From SBAX01 sp964646605 (GTDB lineage Bacteria > Planctomycetota > Phycisphaerae > UBA1845), in NCBI GenBank assembly GCA_964646605.1, contig CAZYEX010000015.1:21353-85352 (forward strand): a stretch of 64,000 nt of DNA. The letters are read 5' to 3'. Within the stretch, counting starts at the first letter, position 1. Each line of letters begins with the position of its first letter. A program made the position numbers and the translations under genes. The notes beneath the pieces were generated by a model. That model searched no databases, was not told where the DNA came from, and was given only the letters and a program-made list of their open reading frames with translations. This document shows positions 35,653 through 43,628 of the stretch, in pieces.

Positions 35653-36936
35653 ATGGTCCAATCCATAGCCGTGATCGGTGCAGGCACGATGGGAGCGGGG
35701 ATCGCCCAACTCGCGGCCACCCAAGGCTGTGCCGTCTACCTCCTCGACGTCCAACCCGAATTCGTGCAGCGCGGCATCGAAAACATCAAGAGAAACTTGA
35801 ACCGCAACGTGGAAAAGGGGAAGTTGTCCCAGGCGGATCGAGACGCCATTGTGGGCCGCGTGACTCCCGTTGACACCACGTCGCTAGGGGAAATCTCCGG
35901 CAGTGACTCTCCCCCCATTTCGACCGCTCTCGTTGCGTTGGAAAGGCGTTGTTCGTTCCCGGACGTGGAGCTCGCCATCGAGGCGGTTATCGAAGATCTC
36001 GATACCAAGCGCAGAGTTTTTCAGCAACTCGAACAGGCGACGCCTGCGAGCACGGTCCTGGCGACCAATACCTCATCGCTTTCCGTCTCCAAGATCGCGG
36101 AAGCAGTCCGCGATCCGTCGCGCGTCGTGGGCATGCACTTTTTCAATCCTGTCGCGGTGATGCCGCTGGTGGAGATCGTCGCGGGTCGGCAGAGCGACCC
36201 GGCCGCGGTCGATCTGGCGTTCAGCACGGCTGTCGCCTGGGGCAAGACGGCGGTGCGGGCCAAGGACACGCCGGGGTTTATCGTGAATCGCGTAGCACGC
36301 GGGTATTATCTGGAGGCGTTTCGGCTGCTCGGCGAGGGCGTCGCAGGAATCGACGAAATCGACAACGTGATGCGTACCCACGGCGGATTCAAGATGGGGC
36401 CGTTTGAATTGATGGACCTCGTGGGGCTCGATGTGAACCTGACGGTGAGTACGTCGGTTTGGGAGCAGATGAACCGACATCCGCGATTCGCGCCGCACGA
36501 CATTCAGAGGAACCTGGTGGCGGGCGGGCACCTGGGACGGAAATCGGGGCGGGGGTTTTATTCGTACCAGGACGGCCATCCGCTGCCGGCGGTTGCCGTC
36601 GATCGGCGGAGTTTCTCGCTTTCGCCGCTGCTTTCGGATGCAATGAGGAACTTTTGCGAACGCGCGGGCGCCGGTCGAGCGGGAGCGACCGAGCAATACG
36701 TTTTTTCGCGTATCCTGGCGGCGATCCTGAACGAGGCGGCGTACGCTTTTTCCGAGAACGTGGCCACGCGCGAGGATATCGACGTGGCGATGGTGAAGGG
36801 TACGAATTATCCGAAGGGGCCGATGGTCTGGATCGAGGAGATCGGGTCATGGACGGTGCGGGGGGTGATGAAGGGTTTCCATGATTCGTATTGTGACGGA
36901 CGGTATGAACCGGCGGCGATGTTCGCGGCATGTTGA
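35653..36936 (+). CDS. 3-hydroxyacyl-CoA dehydrogenase
   Basis: This 427-residue enzyme oxidises 3-hydroxyacyl-CoA to 3-ketoacyl-CoA with NAD. It has a Rossmann start (IAVIGAGTMGAGIAQLAATQ, residues 4-23), the conserved SSLSVSKIA segment, VGMHFFNPVAVMPLVEIV and two C-terminal dehydrogenase domains (residues about 190-290 and 335-427). It is longer than short-chain hydroxybutyryl-CoA dehydrogenases (about 280), as in PaaH-like members. A small insertion (EISGSDSPPISTALVALE) lies around residue 80. The thiolase 63 bases downstream would use its product. Confidence 0.88.
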   Translation: MVQSIAVIGAGTMGAGIAQLAATQGCAVYLLDVQPEFVQRGIENIKRNLNRNVEKGKLSQADRDAIVGRVTPVDTTSLGEISGSDSPPISTALVALERRCSFPDVELAIEAVIEDLDTKRRVFQQLEQATPASTVLATNTSSLSVSKIAEAVRDPSRVVGMHFFNPVAVMPLVEIVAGRQSDPAAVDLAFSTAVAWGKTAVRAKDTPGFIVNRVARGYYLEAFRLLGEGVAGIDEIDNVMRTHGGFKMGPFELMDLVGLDVNLTVSTSVWEQMNRHPRFAPHDIQRNLVAGGHLGRKSGRGFYSYQDGHPLPAVAVDRRSFSLSPLLSDAMRNFCERAGAGRAGATEQYVFSRILAAILNEAAYAFSENVATREDIDVAMVKGTNYPKGPMVWIEEIGSWTVRGVMKGFHDSYCDGRYEPAAMFAAC

Positions 36937-36999
36937 GTGGCGAAGTTCAAGAGGGACAAAGCCCGTCGCTTGCGCTCCGGGTTCGGATAGGTCTTCGTG
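36937..36999. repeat. Short repeat between dehydrogenase and thiolase genes
   Basis: CCCGTCGCTTGCGCTCCGGG (about 36962-36981) is the inverted form of the CCCCGAGCGCAAGCGACGGG family found in triplicate at 59552-59631. Confidence 0.6.
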
Positions 37000-38196
37000 A
37001 TGCGTAGAACTGTCGTCGTTGATGCGATCCGCACTCCGGTCGGTCGATACGGCGGGGCGCTCAGCGCTGTGCGGCCTGACGATCTGGCGGCGCTGGTGAT
37101 TCGCGCGTTGGTCGAACGAACGGGGATCGAGGGGACGCTCATCGACGACGTGTATTTTGGGGCGGCGAATCAGGCGGGGGAGGACAACCGCGACGTGGCG
37201 CGGATGGCTGTTTTGCTTGCAGGGCTGCCGAATTCGGTGCCCGGTTCGACCGTCAATCGCCTTTGCGCGTCGAGCCTGGATGCGATCAACATCGCGGCCC
37301 GAATGATCGAGGCGGGACACGGCGAGGTGATGATCGCGGGCGGGGTGGAGAGCATGTCGCGAGCGCCGTTTGTCATGCCCAAGGCTGACACCGCGTTCGG
37401 CCGTCATGCGGAGATTCACGACACGACCATCGGATGGCGGTTTACCAATCCCAAGCTTGCCGCCCTGTTTCACCCCTTTTCGATGGGCGAGACGGCGGAG
37501 AACGTGGCCCGCAAATACAAACTCTCGCGGGAGGAGCAGGATCGCTTCGCGTACGAATCGCAGATGAAGTGCAAAGCGGCGATGGAGGCGGGGCGGTTCG
37601 TCGAGGAGATCGTGCCGGTCAGCATTGAGCAAAAGGGAAAGCCGCCGATCGTCGTAGATCGGGACGAGCACCCGCGGCCGGAGACGACGTTGGAAGCCTT
37701 GGCGAAGTTGAAGCCCGCCTTTGCCAAGGATGGGACGGTGACAGCGGGGAATTCGTCGGGCATCAACGACGGTGCCGCGGCACTGCTTCTCGTCGAGGAA
37801 GCGACGGCCCGGCGACTGGGACTGCCGATTCTGGCCATGGTGGGTCCGTCGGCGACCGCGGGCGTCGATCCGTCGTGCATGGGATTGGGTCCGGTCCCGG
37901 CGGTGCGAAAGGCTCTCGCCCGCGCGGGGCTTAGCATCCGCGACATCGACCTATTCGAGTTGAACGAGGCCTTCGCGGCGCAGTGTATCCCTTGCATCCG
38001 CGAGCTGGAGATCGATCCGGCGAAGGTCAACGTCAACGGCGGGGCGATCGCCCTGGGGCATCCGTTGGGTTGCAGCGGGGCCCGGATCAGTACAACGCTC
38101 TTGCACGAAATGAAGCGCCGCAGCGTCCGCCGGGGGGTGGCGACGATGTGCGTGGGGGTCGGGCAGGGCGTGGCGACGGTTTTTGAGCGGGTGTAG
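37000..38196 (+). CDS. Acetyl-CoA acetyltransferase / 3-ketoacyl-CoA thiolase
   Basis: The 398-residue thiolase has the nucleophile C89 (VNRLCASSLDAIN), the histidine in NVNGGAIALGHPLGCSG and the C-terminal cysteine in CVGVGQG (CxGxGQG, usually CIGGGQG). The start VDAIRTPVGRYGGALSAVRP resembles the PcaF/PaaJ branch. It cleaves or condenses 3-ketoacyl-CoA with CoA. With the dehydrogenase it forms a two-gene beta-oxidation-type pair; no enoyl-CoA hydratase is present. ATG at 37000 preferred to GTG at 36997. Confidence 0.9.
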   Translation: MRRTVVVDAIRTPVGRYGGALSAVRPDDLAALVIRALVERTGIEGTLIDDVYFGAANQAGEDNRDVARMAVLLAGLPNSVPGSTVNRLCASSLDAINIAARMIEAGHGEVMIAGGVESMSRAPFVMPKADTAFGRHAEIHDTTIGWRFTNPKLAALFHPFSMGETAENVARKYKLSREEQDRFAYESQMKCKAAMEAGRFVEEIVPVSIEQKGKPPIVVDRDEHPRPETTLEALAKLKPAFAKDGTVTAGNSSGINDGAAALLLVEEATARRLGLPILAMVGPSATAGVDPSCMGLGPVPAVRKALARAGLSIRDIDLFELNEAFAAQCIPCIRELEIDPAKVNVNGGAIALGHPLGCSGARISTTLLHEMKRRSVRRGVATMCVGVGQGVATVFERV

Positions 38197-38283
38197 CGCG
38201 GCCTCCGCGTGCAAGTCGCCACCAGAATTCATGGTTTGTTTGCCATATGAGGCTGGATGGGTAAGATTACCGAAGCGACCGCC

Positions 38284-38520
38284 ATGGTGAATTATCACGA
38301 CATCATCACACGCGATCCGCAAGTCTGCGGCGGGCAACCGGTGATCCGCGGCACGCGGGTTCCGTTGCGGACGGTGCTCGCGAGTCTAGCCGACGGGGAC
38401 AGCATCGCGGAGATTTTGCGCGATTTTCCGACCCTCACCGAGCAAGACGTTGCGGGCGTGATCGCGTTCGCCGCCGCGTCGGCCCAGGAAGATATGCCGA
38501 CTCCCGGCGTTCCGGTTTGA
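38284..38520 (+). CDS. DUF433 antitoxin-like protein
   Basis: This 78-residue protein matches DUF433: YHDIITRDPQVCGGQPVIRG then TRVPLRTVLASLADGDS and a C-terminal helix LTEQDVAGVIAFAAA. Members are antitoxins of the VapB-like type paired with DUF5615 proteins. The ATG at 38284 begins the usual domain; an ATG at 38257 adds nine residues. The toxin gene starts two bases after its stop. Confidence 0.82.
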   Translation: MVNYHDIITRDPQVCGGQPVIRGTRVPLRTVLASLADGDSIAEILRDFPTLTEQDVAGVIAFAAASAQEDMPTPGVPV

Positions 38521-38522
38521 CC

Positions 38523-38891
38523 ATGCGGATCAAGCTGGACGAAAACCTTCCGGCGGGTCTGTCGCAAGAACTGAGCAGATTGGGACACGACGTTCATACG
38601 TCGCCCGGCGAGGGGCTGACGGGGCGCAGCGATGACGCCGTCTGGTCCGCCGCCCAACAGGAGCGGCGGTTTTTCCTTACCCAGGACATGGATTTTTCGG
38701 ATGTGCGCCGCTTCGCGCCCGGCACGCACCACGGGCTGATGCTCGTGCGGCTGCGGCATCCGACTCGACGAATTCTCATCGAACGAGTCCGGGTGGTTTT
38801 TGGAAGTGAGGACGTAGCGGCCTGGGCGCATTGCTTTGTCGTCGTTACGGAGCGAAAGGTGCGCATTCGAAAGCCGTCCGAACCGCCCTGA
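38523..38891 (+). CDS. DUF5615 PIN-like toxin
   Basis: The 122-residue protein has the PIN/Mut7-C-like pattern: KLDENLPAGLSQELSRLGHD (residues 3-22), DDAVWSAA and LTQDMDFSD, giving a set of acidic residues for metal-dependent RNase activity. It probably forms a type II toxin-antitoxin pair with the DUF433 protein just upstream. ATG at 38523 is preferred over a TTG at 38517. Confidence 0.82.
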   Translation: MRIKLDENLPAGLSQELSRLGHDVHTSPGEGLTGRSDDAVWSAAQQERRFFLTQDMDFSDVRRFAPGTHHGLMLVRLRHPTRRILIERVRVVFGSEDVAAWAHCFVVVTERKVRIRKPSEPP

Positions 38892-38914
38892 GGCAGGCAT
38901 GTCCCATTGACACC

Positions 38915-40963
38915 GTGAACAGCGAACGGATAAGCGGGCCCTCGCAAACTCCACGGTCGGCACTGGCAGCCGTGGCTTTGCTCTTCATCGCGCAAGCCGT
39001 CTTCGGCATCACTTGGGGTCTGCCGAGTCGCCGGATCGACCAGTATTTGTTCCCTGACGGCGACGTCTGGTCGGGGGAAAAAATCTATCGACTGGCGAAC
39101 GTCGAACGGAAGTTTGATCCCGCGCGCGGGGCCGACGTGGATGCGGACCCGATTCGAAAGCCAACCGCCCGACCTTCACGCCGGCCCTCTCCCTTGAAGG
39201 GAGAGGGAGAATCGCCGAAGCGAGAGGGGGAGGGGCCGGTTCCGCTGACGGCGACGGAGGCGGACGTGGCCAAGATTCTTCTCCGCTACCGACTCTACAC
39301 CTATCAACCGGACGAGATGATCACCATGATGGCCTTGGCGGGGATGAGGCCGGCGGAGTTCGACTTCGATCCGCGGCTTTATCAATACGGCGGGCTGTTC
39401 ATTTATCCGGTGGGAGCGCTCATCCGGCTTTGCGGTTTGCTGGGTCTGATCGACGTCCGCGGCGACGTGGCGTATTACCTGGATCGCCCCGATGAGTTCG
39501 GGAAGTTCTACGTCGTGGCCCGTGCCTACTCCGCGGCGTGGGGCGTGCTCGGGGTGTTGGTGGTCTACGCGATCGGGCGGCGGATCGCCCTTAGCGCCGC
39601 GGGCGACGGGAGGCGGATCGTGGGCTCGGTCGCGGCTGGTGCCCGCCGCAAGGGTCCGCTCCCCGACGGTCGCGGCTCGGAGCGCGCGCACCGCGCGGGA
39701 CTGCTGGCGGCGCTGTTGTATACGCTCCTGCCGGTCGTGGTGTGCATGTCACATGAGGGCAAGCCGCATCTGCCTGGGGCGGTGTTGATGCTGGTAGCCG
39801 TCTATCTCGCCATGCGCTGCATGGGTCGGGACGGTCCCGTCGCGGTTTCGGGCGTGGAAGCGAAGGCGGTTCGCCGCGAGCCACGCCACCTACAAGGGGT
39901 GGCGCTACATGGACCCGTCGCCGGCGCCTCGGGTTCCGATGAGCGGACGGGAGGCGATTTTTGGTGGATGTGCGTCGTGTGCGGCGCGGCGGTGGGGATG
40001 GTGCTGTCATCGTGGCCGATTCTCTTGCTCGTTCCGCTCGTCTTGTTTCGGGCGGCAGGCATCAGTCGGCGTGACCGGCTCGGGCGGTTGCTTGTCGGGA
40101 CGATCGTCGCGCTTGGAGTCTATCTCGCGACCAACCCCTACATTCTCATCAACGCGATCGCGCACCGCGAGGTGCTGCGCAGCAATTTCGGCAATTCGCT
40201 GGCCATGTACGAGGTCGCGCGGTTGGGCGAGGGAGTGATCCGGGTTTTCGAGCTGACGGTCGAGGGGGCGACGATTCCTCTGGTGGTTCTGGCGGTGATT
40301 GGGCTCACGGAGATCGCGGAACAGAGGGTCCGGGCGGCGCTCCCGCTGCTGGCTGTGGCCGCTCTGTTCGCTTTTCAGTTCGTGATGATCGGGGCGGGAA
40401 AACCGGCGGAGTATGGCCGATTCGGCGTTTTCACCAACATCACCCTGGCCATCTTGACCGCGTGCGCTGTCGCCCATTCCCGCTCGCCGAGGTGGGCTCG
40501 AGTGTCGAGCGCGGTGATCGTGGTGGGATGGGCTGCTTTGGCGGGGGGAAGATACTTGCATGCGTTCCATCTGGACGCGACGGGTCAAGGAACACGCGCG
40601 GCGCTCGCCCGGGCGGTGTCGGAGTGGATGCCAGGCGGTCCGCGGCAACCGTCATTGCCCATCCTTGCGATGACGGCGGAACCGGCGCCGTATAGCTGTC
40701 CGCCGCTGCCGTTTGCGCGCGCATCCCTTATGCTGGTCGGCGGCGAGGATGACTTGGGCGAGCTTCCCTCGGACCGGCCTCGGCTTTTCGTTGCGGCGCG
40801 GGATCGCCTTTCGACGAAGGATCGGTCTGACCTGGGCCAGCCGCAGAGCGCCCTGCCGCCGGCTATTCTTCGCCTGATTGGCTTGGGACGTGAGACGCCC
40901 ATTTCCTGGGCAAACAAGGCTTTCGAGTCGCAAGTGTTGGGCGCCGACCGCGCGCAGGATTGA
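38915..40963 (+). CDS. GT39-like polytopic membrane protein with three repeat insertions
   Basis: The 682-residue protein has about ten membrane helices and the overall form of dolichyl-phosphate-mannose-type or ArnT-like glycosyltransferases (YQYGGLFIYPVGALIRLCGL, SHEGKPHLPGAVLML). Donor and acceptor are unknown. GTG at 38915 is the likely start, without a clear ribosome-binding site. Three dispersed repeats are read in frame: RRPSPLKGEGESPKREGEGP (about residues 90-110), RRKGPLPDGRGSERAH (about 243-260) and AVRREPRHLQGVALHGP (about 313-330). They fall in predicted loops and do not break the frame. Confidence 0.7.
   Translation: MNSERISGPSQTPRSALAAVALLFIAQAVFGITWGLPSRRIDQYLFPDGDVWSGEKIYRLANVERKFDPARGADVDADPIRKPTARPSRRPSPLKGEGESPKREGEGPVPLTATEADVAKILLRYRLYTYQPDEMITMMALAGMRPAEFDFDPRLYQYGGLFIYPVGALIRLCGLLGLIDVRGDVAYYLDRPDEFGKFYVVARAYSAAWGVLGVLVVYAIGRRIALSAAGDGRRIVGSVAAGARRKGPLPDGRGSERAHRAGLLAALLYTLLPVVVCMSHEGKPHLPGAVLMLVAVYLAMRCMGRDGPVAVSGVEAKAVRREPRHLQGVALHGPVAGASGSDERTGGDFWWMCVVCGAAVGMVLSSWPILLLVPLVLFRAAGISRRDRLGRLLVGTIVALGVYLATNPYILINAIAHREVLRSNFGNSLAMYEVARLGEGVIRVFELTVEGATIPLVVLAVIGLTEIAEQRVRAALPLLAVAALFAFQFVMIGAGKPAEYGRFGVFTNITLAILTACAVAHSRSPRWARVSSAVIVVGWAALAGGRYLHAFHLDATGQGTRAALARAVSEWMPGGPRQPSLPILAMTAEPAPYSCPPLPFARASLMLVGGEDDLGELPSDRPRLFVAARDRLSTKDRSDLGQPQSALPPAILRLIGLGRETPISWANKAFESQVLGADRAQD
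39183..39239 (+). repeat. In-frame repeat, family E
   Basis: CCCTCTCCCTTGAAGGGAGA begins a palindromic, purine-rich block that encodes PSPLKGEGESPKREGEGP in the GT39-like protein. A related G-rich block lies near 33640-33660. Confidence 0.6.
39639..39686 (+). repeat. In-frame repeat, family D
   Basis: Encodes GPLPDGRGSE within a loop of the GT39-like protein; core CGACGGTCGCGGCTCGGAGC. Confidence 0.6.
39876..39915 (+). repeat. In-frame repeat, family F
   Basis: CCACGCCACCTACAAGGGGT begins the unit. A related unit, CCACCCACCAGGGGCGGCGC, is at 29422-29441 in non-coding sequence. Confidence 0.6.
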
Positions 40964-41033
40964 CGGAACGGTCGGCCAAACGTACCGTGGGCACCGTGTG
41001 GAATGGGCTTGACTGCGACCGGAGATGACGGCC

Positions 41034-41387
41034 ATGGCAAACTCGCTGTGCCATTTTGAGCTGATGACCAACGACGTGGGCAAGTGCCGGGCGTTCTACG
41101 GCTCGGTCTTTTCGTGGACGTTCGACGACGCCTCGATGCCCGGGTACACCATCATCCATACGGGACAGGACCCGGGCGGCGGGCTTTTCGCCAAGCCTCC
41201 GGAAGCGCCGCATCCTTGTATGAACGTCTACTTCACGGTGCAGAGCATCGAGAAGACGTTGGCGACGGTCAATGAAAAGGGGGGAAAAACGCTGGTGCCC
41301 ATGACCGCGATTCCCAATGTGGGCCACTTCGCCATGTTCACCGATCCGGAAGGCGTCGTCATTGGGATCATGCAACCCGTGGGATGA
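41034..41387 (+). CDS. VOC-family (glyoxalase-like) protein
   Basis: The 117-residue protein has two beta-alpha-beta-beta-beta modules of the vicinal oxygen chelate fold: SLCHFELMTNDVGKCRAFYG at the start, NVYFTVQSIEKTLATV in the middle, and VGHFAMFTDPEGVVIGIMQP at the end, with the usual His/Glu metal ligands. Substrate is unknown. ATG at 41034 has GGAG 9 bases upstream and is preferred to ATG at 41025. Confidence 0.85.
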   Translation: MANSLCHFELMTNDVGKCRAFYGSVFSWTFDDASMPGYTIIHTGQDPGGGLFAKPPEAPHPCMNVYFTVQSIEKTLATVNEKGGKTLVPMTAIPNVGHFAMFTDPEGVVIGIMQPVG

Positions 41388-41396
41388 GGGCCGACT

Positions 41397-42755
41397 TCAT
41401 TCCGCACCCAGCAGACGCAGAGTGATTCCCTGCATATCCGTATCGCGATAGATTCTTCCCGGAACCACCTCGCTTGAGGGCGCCGAGCAGATGAGCGCCG
41501 TTCGATGACGGGCTTCGACCGCGGGCACGCCGTGCGATCCCTTCACCAATGAGGCGTCCAATGGAATACCCGGCGTCGTGGGATCGAAGAAAAGCTCCAC
41601 GGGGTCGTATCCGGGCTTGCGGTGGATATCCACGGTTCGGGCGAACGGGGGAGCGAGGGCGTCGTCGTACCACCAATAGTATGCCAGCCAGTGGGCGTCG
41701 TCGCATACGATGATGATATCGCCACTGCGAGGGTGATTCATGCCCAGCCGTGAGCGCTGTTCGCCGACGTATACCTCGGCCACTCCGGGGAGGCGTTGCA
41801 GGACTTCCGCGGCGCGCTGCATTGTAGTCTGACGTTCCTTCTTGGTCAGTGTGTCGTCCAGGTATACATGCGCGAACTGATGATCGACCATGGCGAAGGC
41901 GCGGCTTGCGCGGAGGTCAAGGTTTTCCCGGCCGTCCTCACAGGAAACACGGAGCAGTCCGGCGTCGCGCAGGCGGCGGTTCGGATAGACCGCTCCCTCC
42001 ACATCGGTGATCGCGTATTCGCCGGCGACAAGAAAGACAACATTCTCCCCGCCTGCTGCTGCGGCTATGTTGGAAGTGAAGTTGGCCAACGCGCCATCCA
42101 GTTCCTCCAAGGATTGCGATGCCTGGGCGCTGTTGGCGCCGAATTTCTGTGACGCGTAATCCAGGTGCGGGATGTAAATCCAATTAAGCTGCGGAGTCTT
42201 CTCCTGAAAGAGCCAAAGCGCGGCGCGCAGAATCCACTGTGTTGACTCGATGTTGGACAGAGGGCCCCAGTAGTGTTGAAGAGGAAAGTGGCCGCATACG
42301 TCCAGAAGTTGGGGATACAAGTCGTCGGGCTTGGAATAACACCAGAGCTTCGTTGTACCGTCGGGCATGTGAATGGGCGACGGCGTTACGATGTAATCGG
42401 CCTGGGCACCCTTGATGTTCTGGGCGTGCCAGACTGCGCTGGTATATCCCTTGGGAGAGCGCCGCAAGGCACTCCAGACGGATTCCGCCGTGATCACGTC
42501 GTTGTGCCCCACCCAAAACTCCACGGCCCGGCGGTCGCGGTGAAAGAACCCATTGGCGACGACGCCATGTACACTGGGAGGTTGACCTGTGAGCATCGAC
42601 GCCTGCACGCATGAAGTAACACAGGGAAACGTTGGCGCCAATTCCGCTGCTGCTCCGCGGTTTCCCCATTCGTACAGTGTGGGAGTTCGCCGGCGGTCAA
42701 TATCCGCCAGTCGCAGGCCCGGCACGGAAAAAAAGATCAGTCGCTCAGCCGCCAT
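41397..42755 (-). CDS. Alkaline-phosphatase-superfamily phosphodiesterase (EboF-like)
   Basis: The 452-residue protein belongs to the type I phosphodiesterase/nucleotide pyrophosphatase group. Features are RRTPTLYEWGNRGAAAEL, FPCVTSCVQASMLTGQPPSV (with the threonine nucleophile region), HGVVANGFFHRD, IYIPHLDYASQKFG and VDHQFAHVYL. The nearest group known to me is EboF of the ebo cluster, linked to transport of a secondary metabolite precursor. The ATG at 42755 and a GTG at 42761 are both possible. The EboE-like gene ends 15 bases upstream on the same strand. Confidence 0.75.
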   Translation of the reverse strand: MAAERLIFFSVPGLRLADIDRRRTPTLYEWGNRGAAAELAPTFPCVTSCVQASMLTGQPPSVHGVVANGFFHRDRRAVEFWVGHNDVITAESVWSALRRSPKGYTSAVWHAQNIKGAQADYIVTPSPIHMPDGTTKLWCYSKPDDLYPQLLDVCGHFPLQHYWGPLSNIESTQWILRAALWLFQEKTPQLNWIYIPHLDYASQKFGANSAQASQSLEELDGALANFTSNIAAAAGGENVVFLVAGEYAITDVEGAVYPNRRLRDAGLLRVSCEDGRENLDLRASRAFAMVDHQFAHVYLDDTLTKKERQTTMQRAAEVLQRLPGVAEVYVGEQRSRLGMNHPRSGDIIIVCDDAHWLAYYWWYDDALAPPFARTVDIHRKPGYDPVELFFDPTTPGIPLDASLVKGSHGVPAVEARHRTALICSAPSSEVVPGRIYRDTDMQGITLRLLGAE

Positions 42756-42770
42756 AGACACTCGCAGACA

Positions 42771-43601
42771 TCACAGAAAACGTCTCAACAGTTCGAACGA
42801 CCGCCGCGCCGTTTCCACAGCGTCATGGCTGTGGCGCGACAGTTCCACATGCACAGGTCCAGGGTAGTCGATGGCTAGCAGGGCCGCAAATACCGACGAG
42901 AACTCAATCTCTCCCTCTCCGAACAGCAGGTGCTCGTGGATCCCTTTGCGCATGTCCGCCAGATGGACATTCCACAACTTCGTATGCCATTGTTGTATAT
43001 GATCGGGGGCGCTTCCGTCTCCCAGGCAATGTACATGCCCGATGTCCAGAGTTAGGCCGAACGCCTCGCTGTGCAGGCGTTTGCAGATGGAAGCGAAACG
43101 CGCCATCGTATCGATGAACATACCCGGTTCGGGCTCAAACGACAGTCGAACCCCGAAGGGGCGCGCAAAATCGAGGACTTCCACAAGCCCGTCGACGAGG
43201 GAGTCCATTGCCCATTCCTCGGCGGCCTGCGGCGACGCCGCTCCGGACCACACGGAGACACTCTGCGCGTCCAGCGCTGCGGCGCATTCGACGGCCCCTT
43301 TGAGAAACTCGATCCGCGCTCTGCGATCCGGCAAGGATTCGCTGAGCAAAGTGGGTTGGTGTTTGCGCCGCGGATCGAGGATGAAGCGGGAACCGGTTTC
43401 GATGGTTATGGCGAGTCCGGCGTCTCGGAGCAGGGGGCGAAAACGCGCGATCGCCTGAGCGGCCCCACGTCGGTCCGGGGGATCGAAGAAGGATCGCTCC
43501 AGGGTGAGCGCAACACTACGGTAGCCGATTTCGGCGATGATCTCGATCGCGTCCTCGATGCGATGACACGCAAAGCCATTGGTATTGTACCCGAGCTTCA
43601 T
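42771..43601 (-). CDS. Xylose isomerase-like TIM barrel protein (EboE-like)
   Basis: The 276-residue protein starts MKLGYNTNGFACHRIEDAIE and has TIM-barrel metal-site features: RLSFEPEPGMFIDT, GLTLDIGHVHCLGDG, WNVHLADMRKGIHEHLLFGE and PGPVHVELSRHSHDA. It is a sugar-phosphate isomerase/epimerase fold; the EboE proteins are of this type. It is cotranscribed with the EboF-like gene. ATG at 43601 preferred to GTG at 43610. Confidence 0.75.
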   Translation of the reverse strand: MKLGYNTNGFACHRIEDAIEIIAEIGYRSVALTLERSFFDPPDRRGAAQAIARFRPLLRDAGLAITIETGSRFILDPRRKHQPTLLSESLPDRRARIEFLKGAVECAAALDAQSVSVWSGAASPQAAEEWAMDSLVDGLVEVLDFARPFGVRLSFEPEPGMFIDTMARFASICKRLHSEAFGLTLDIGHVHCLGDGSAPDHIQQWHTKLWNVHLADMRKGIHEHLLFGEGEIEFSSVFAALLAIDYPGPVHVELSRHSHDAVETARRSFELLRRFL

Positions 43602-43628
43602 GGCACGCACATGATCCTGGTCGAACCG

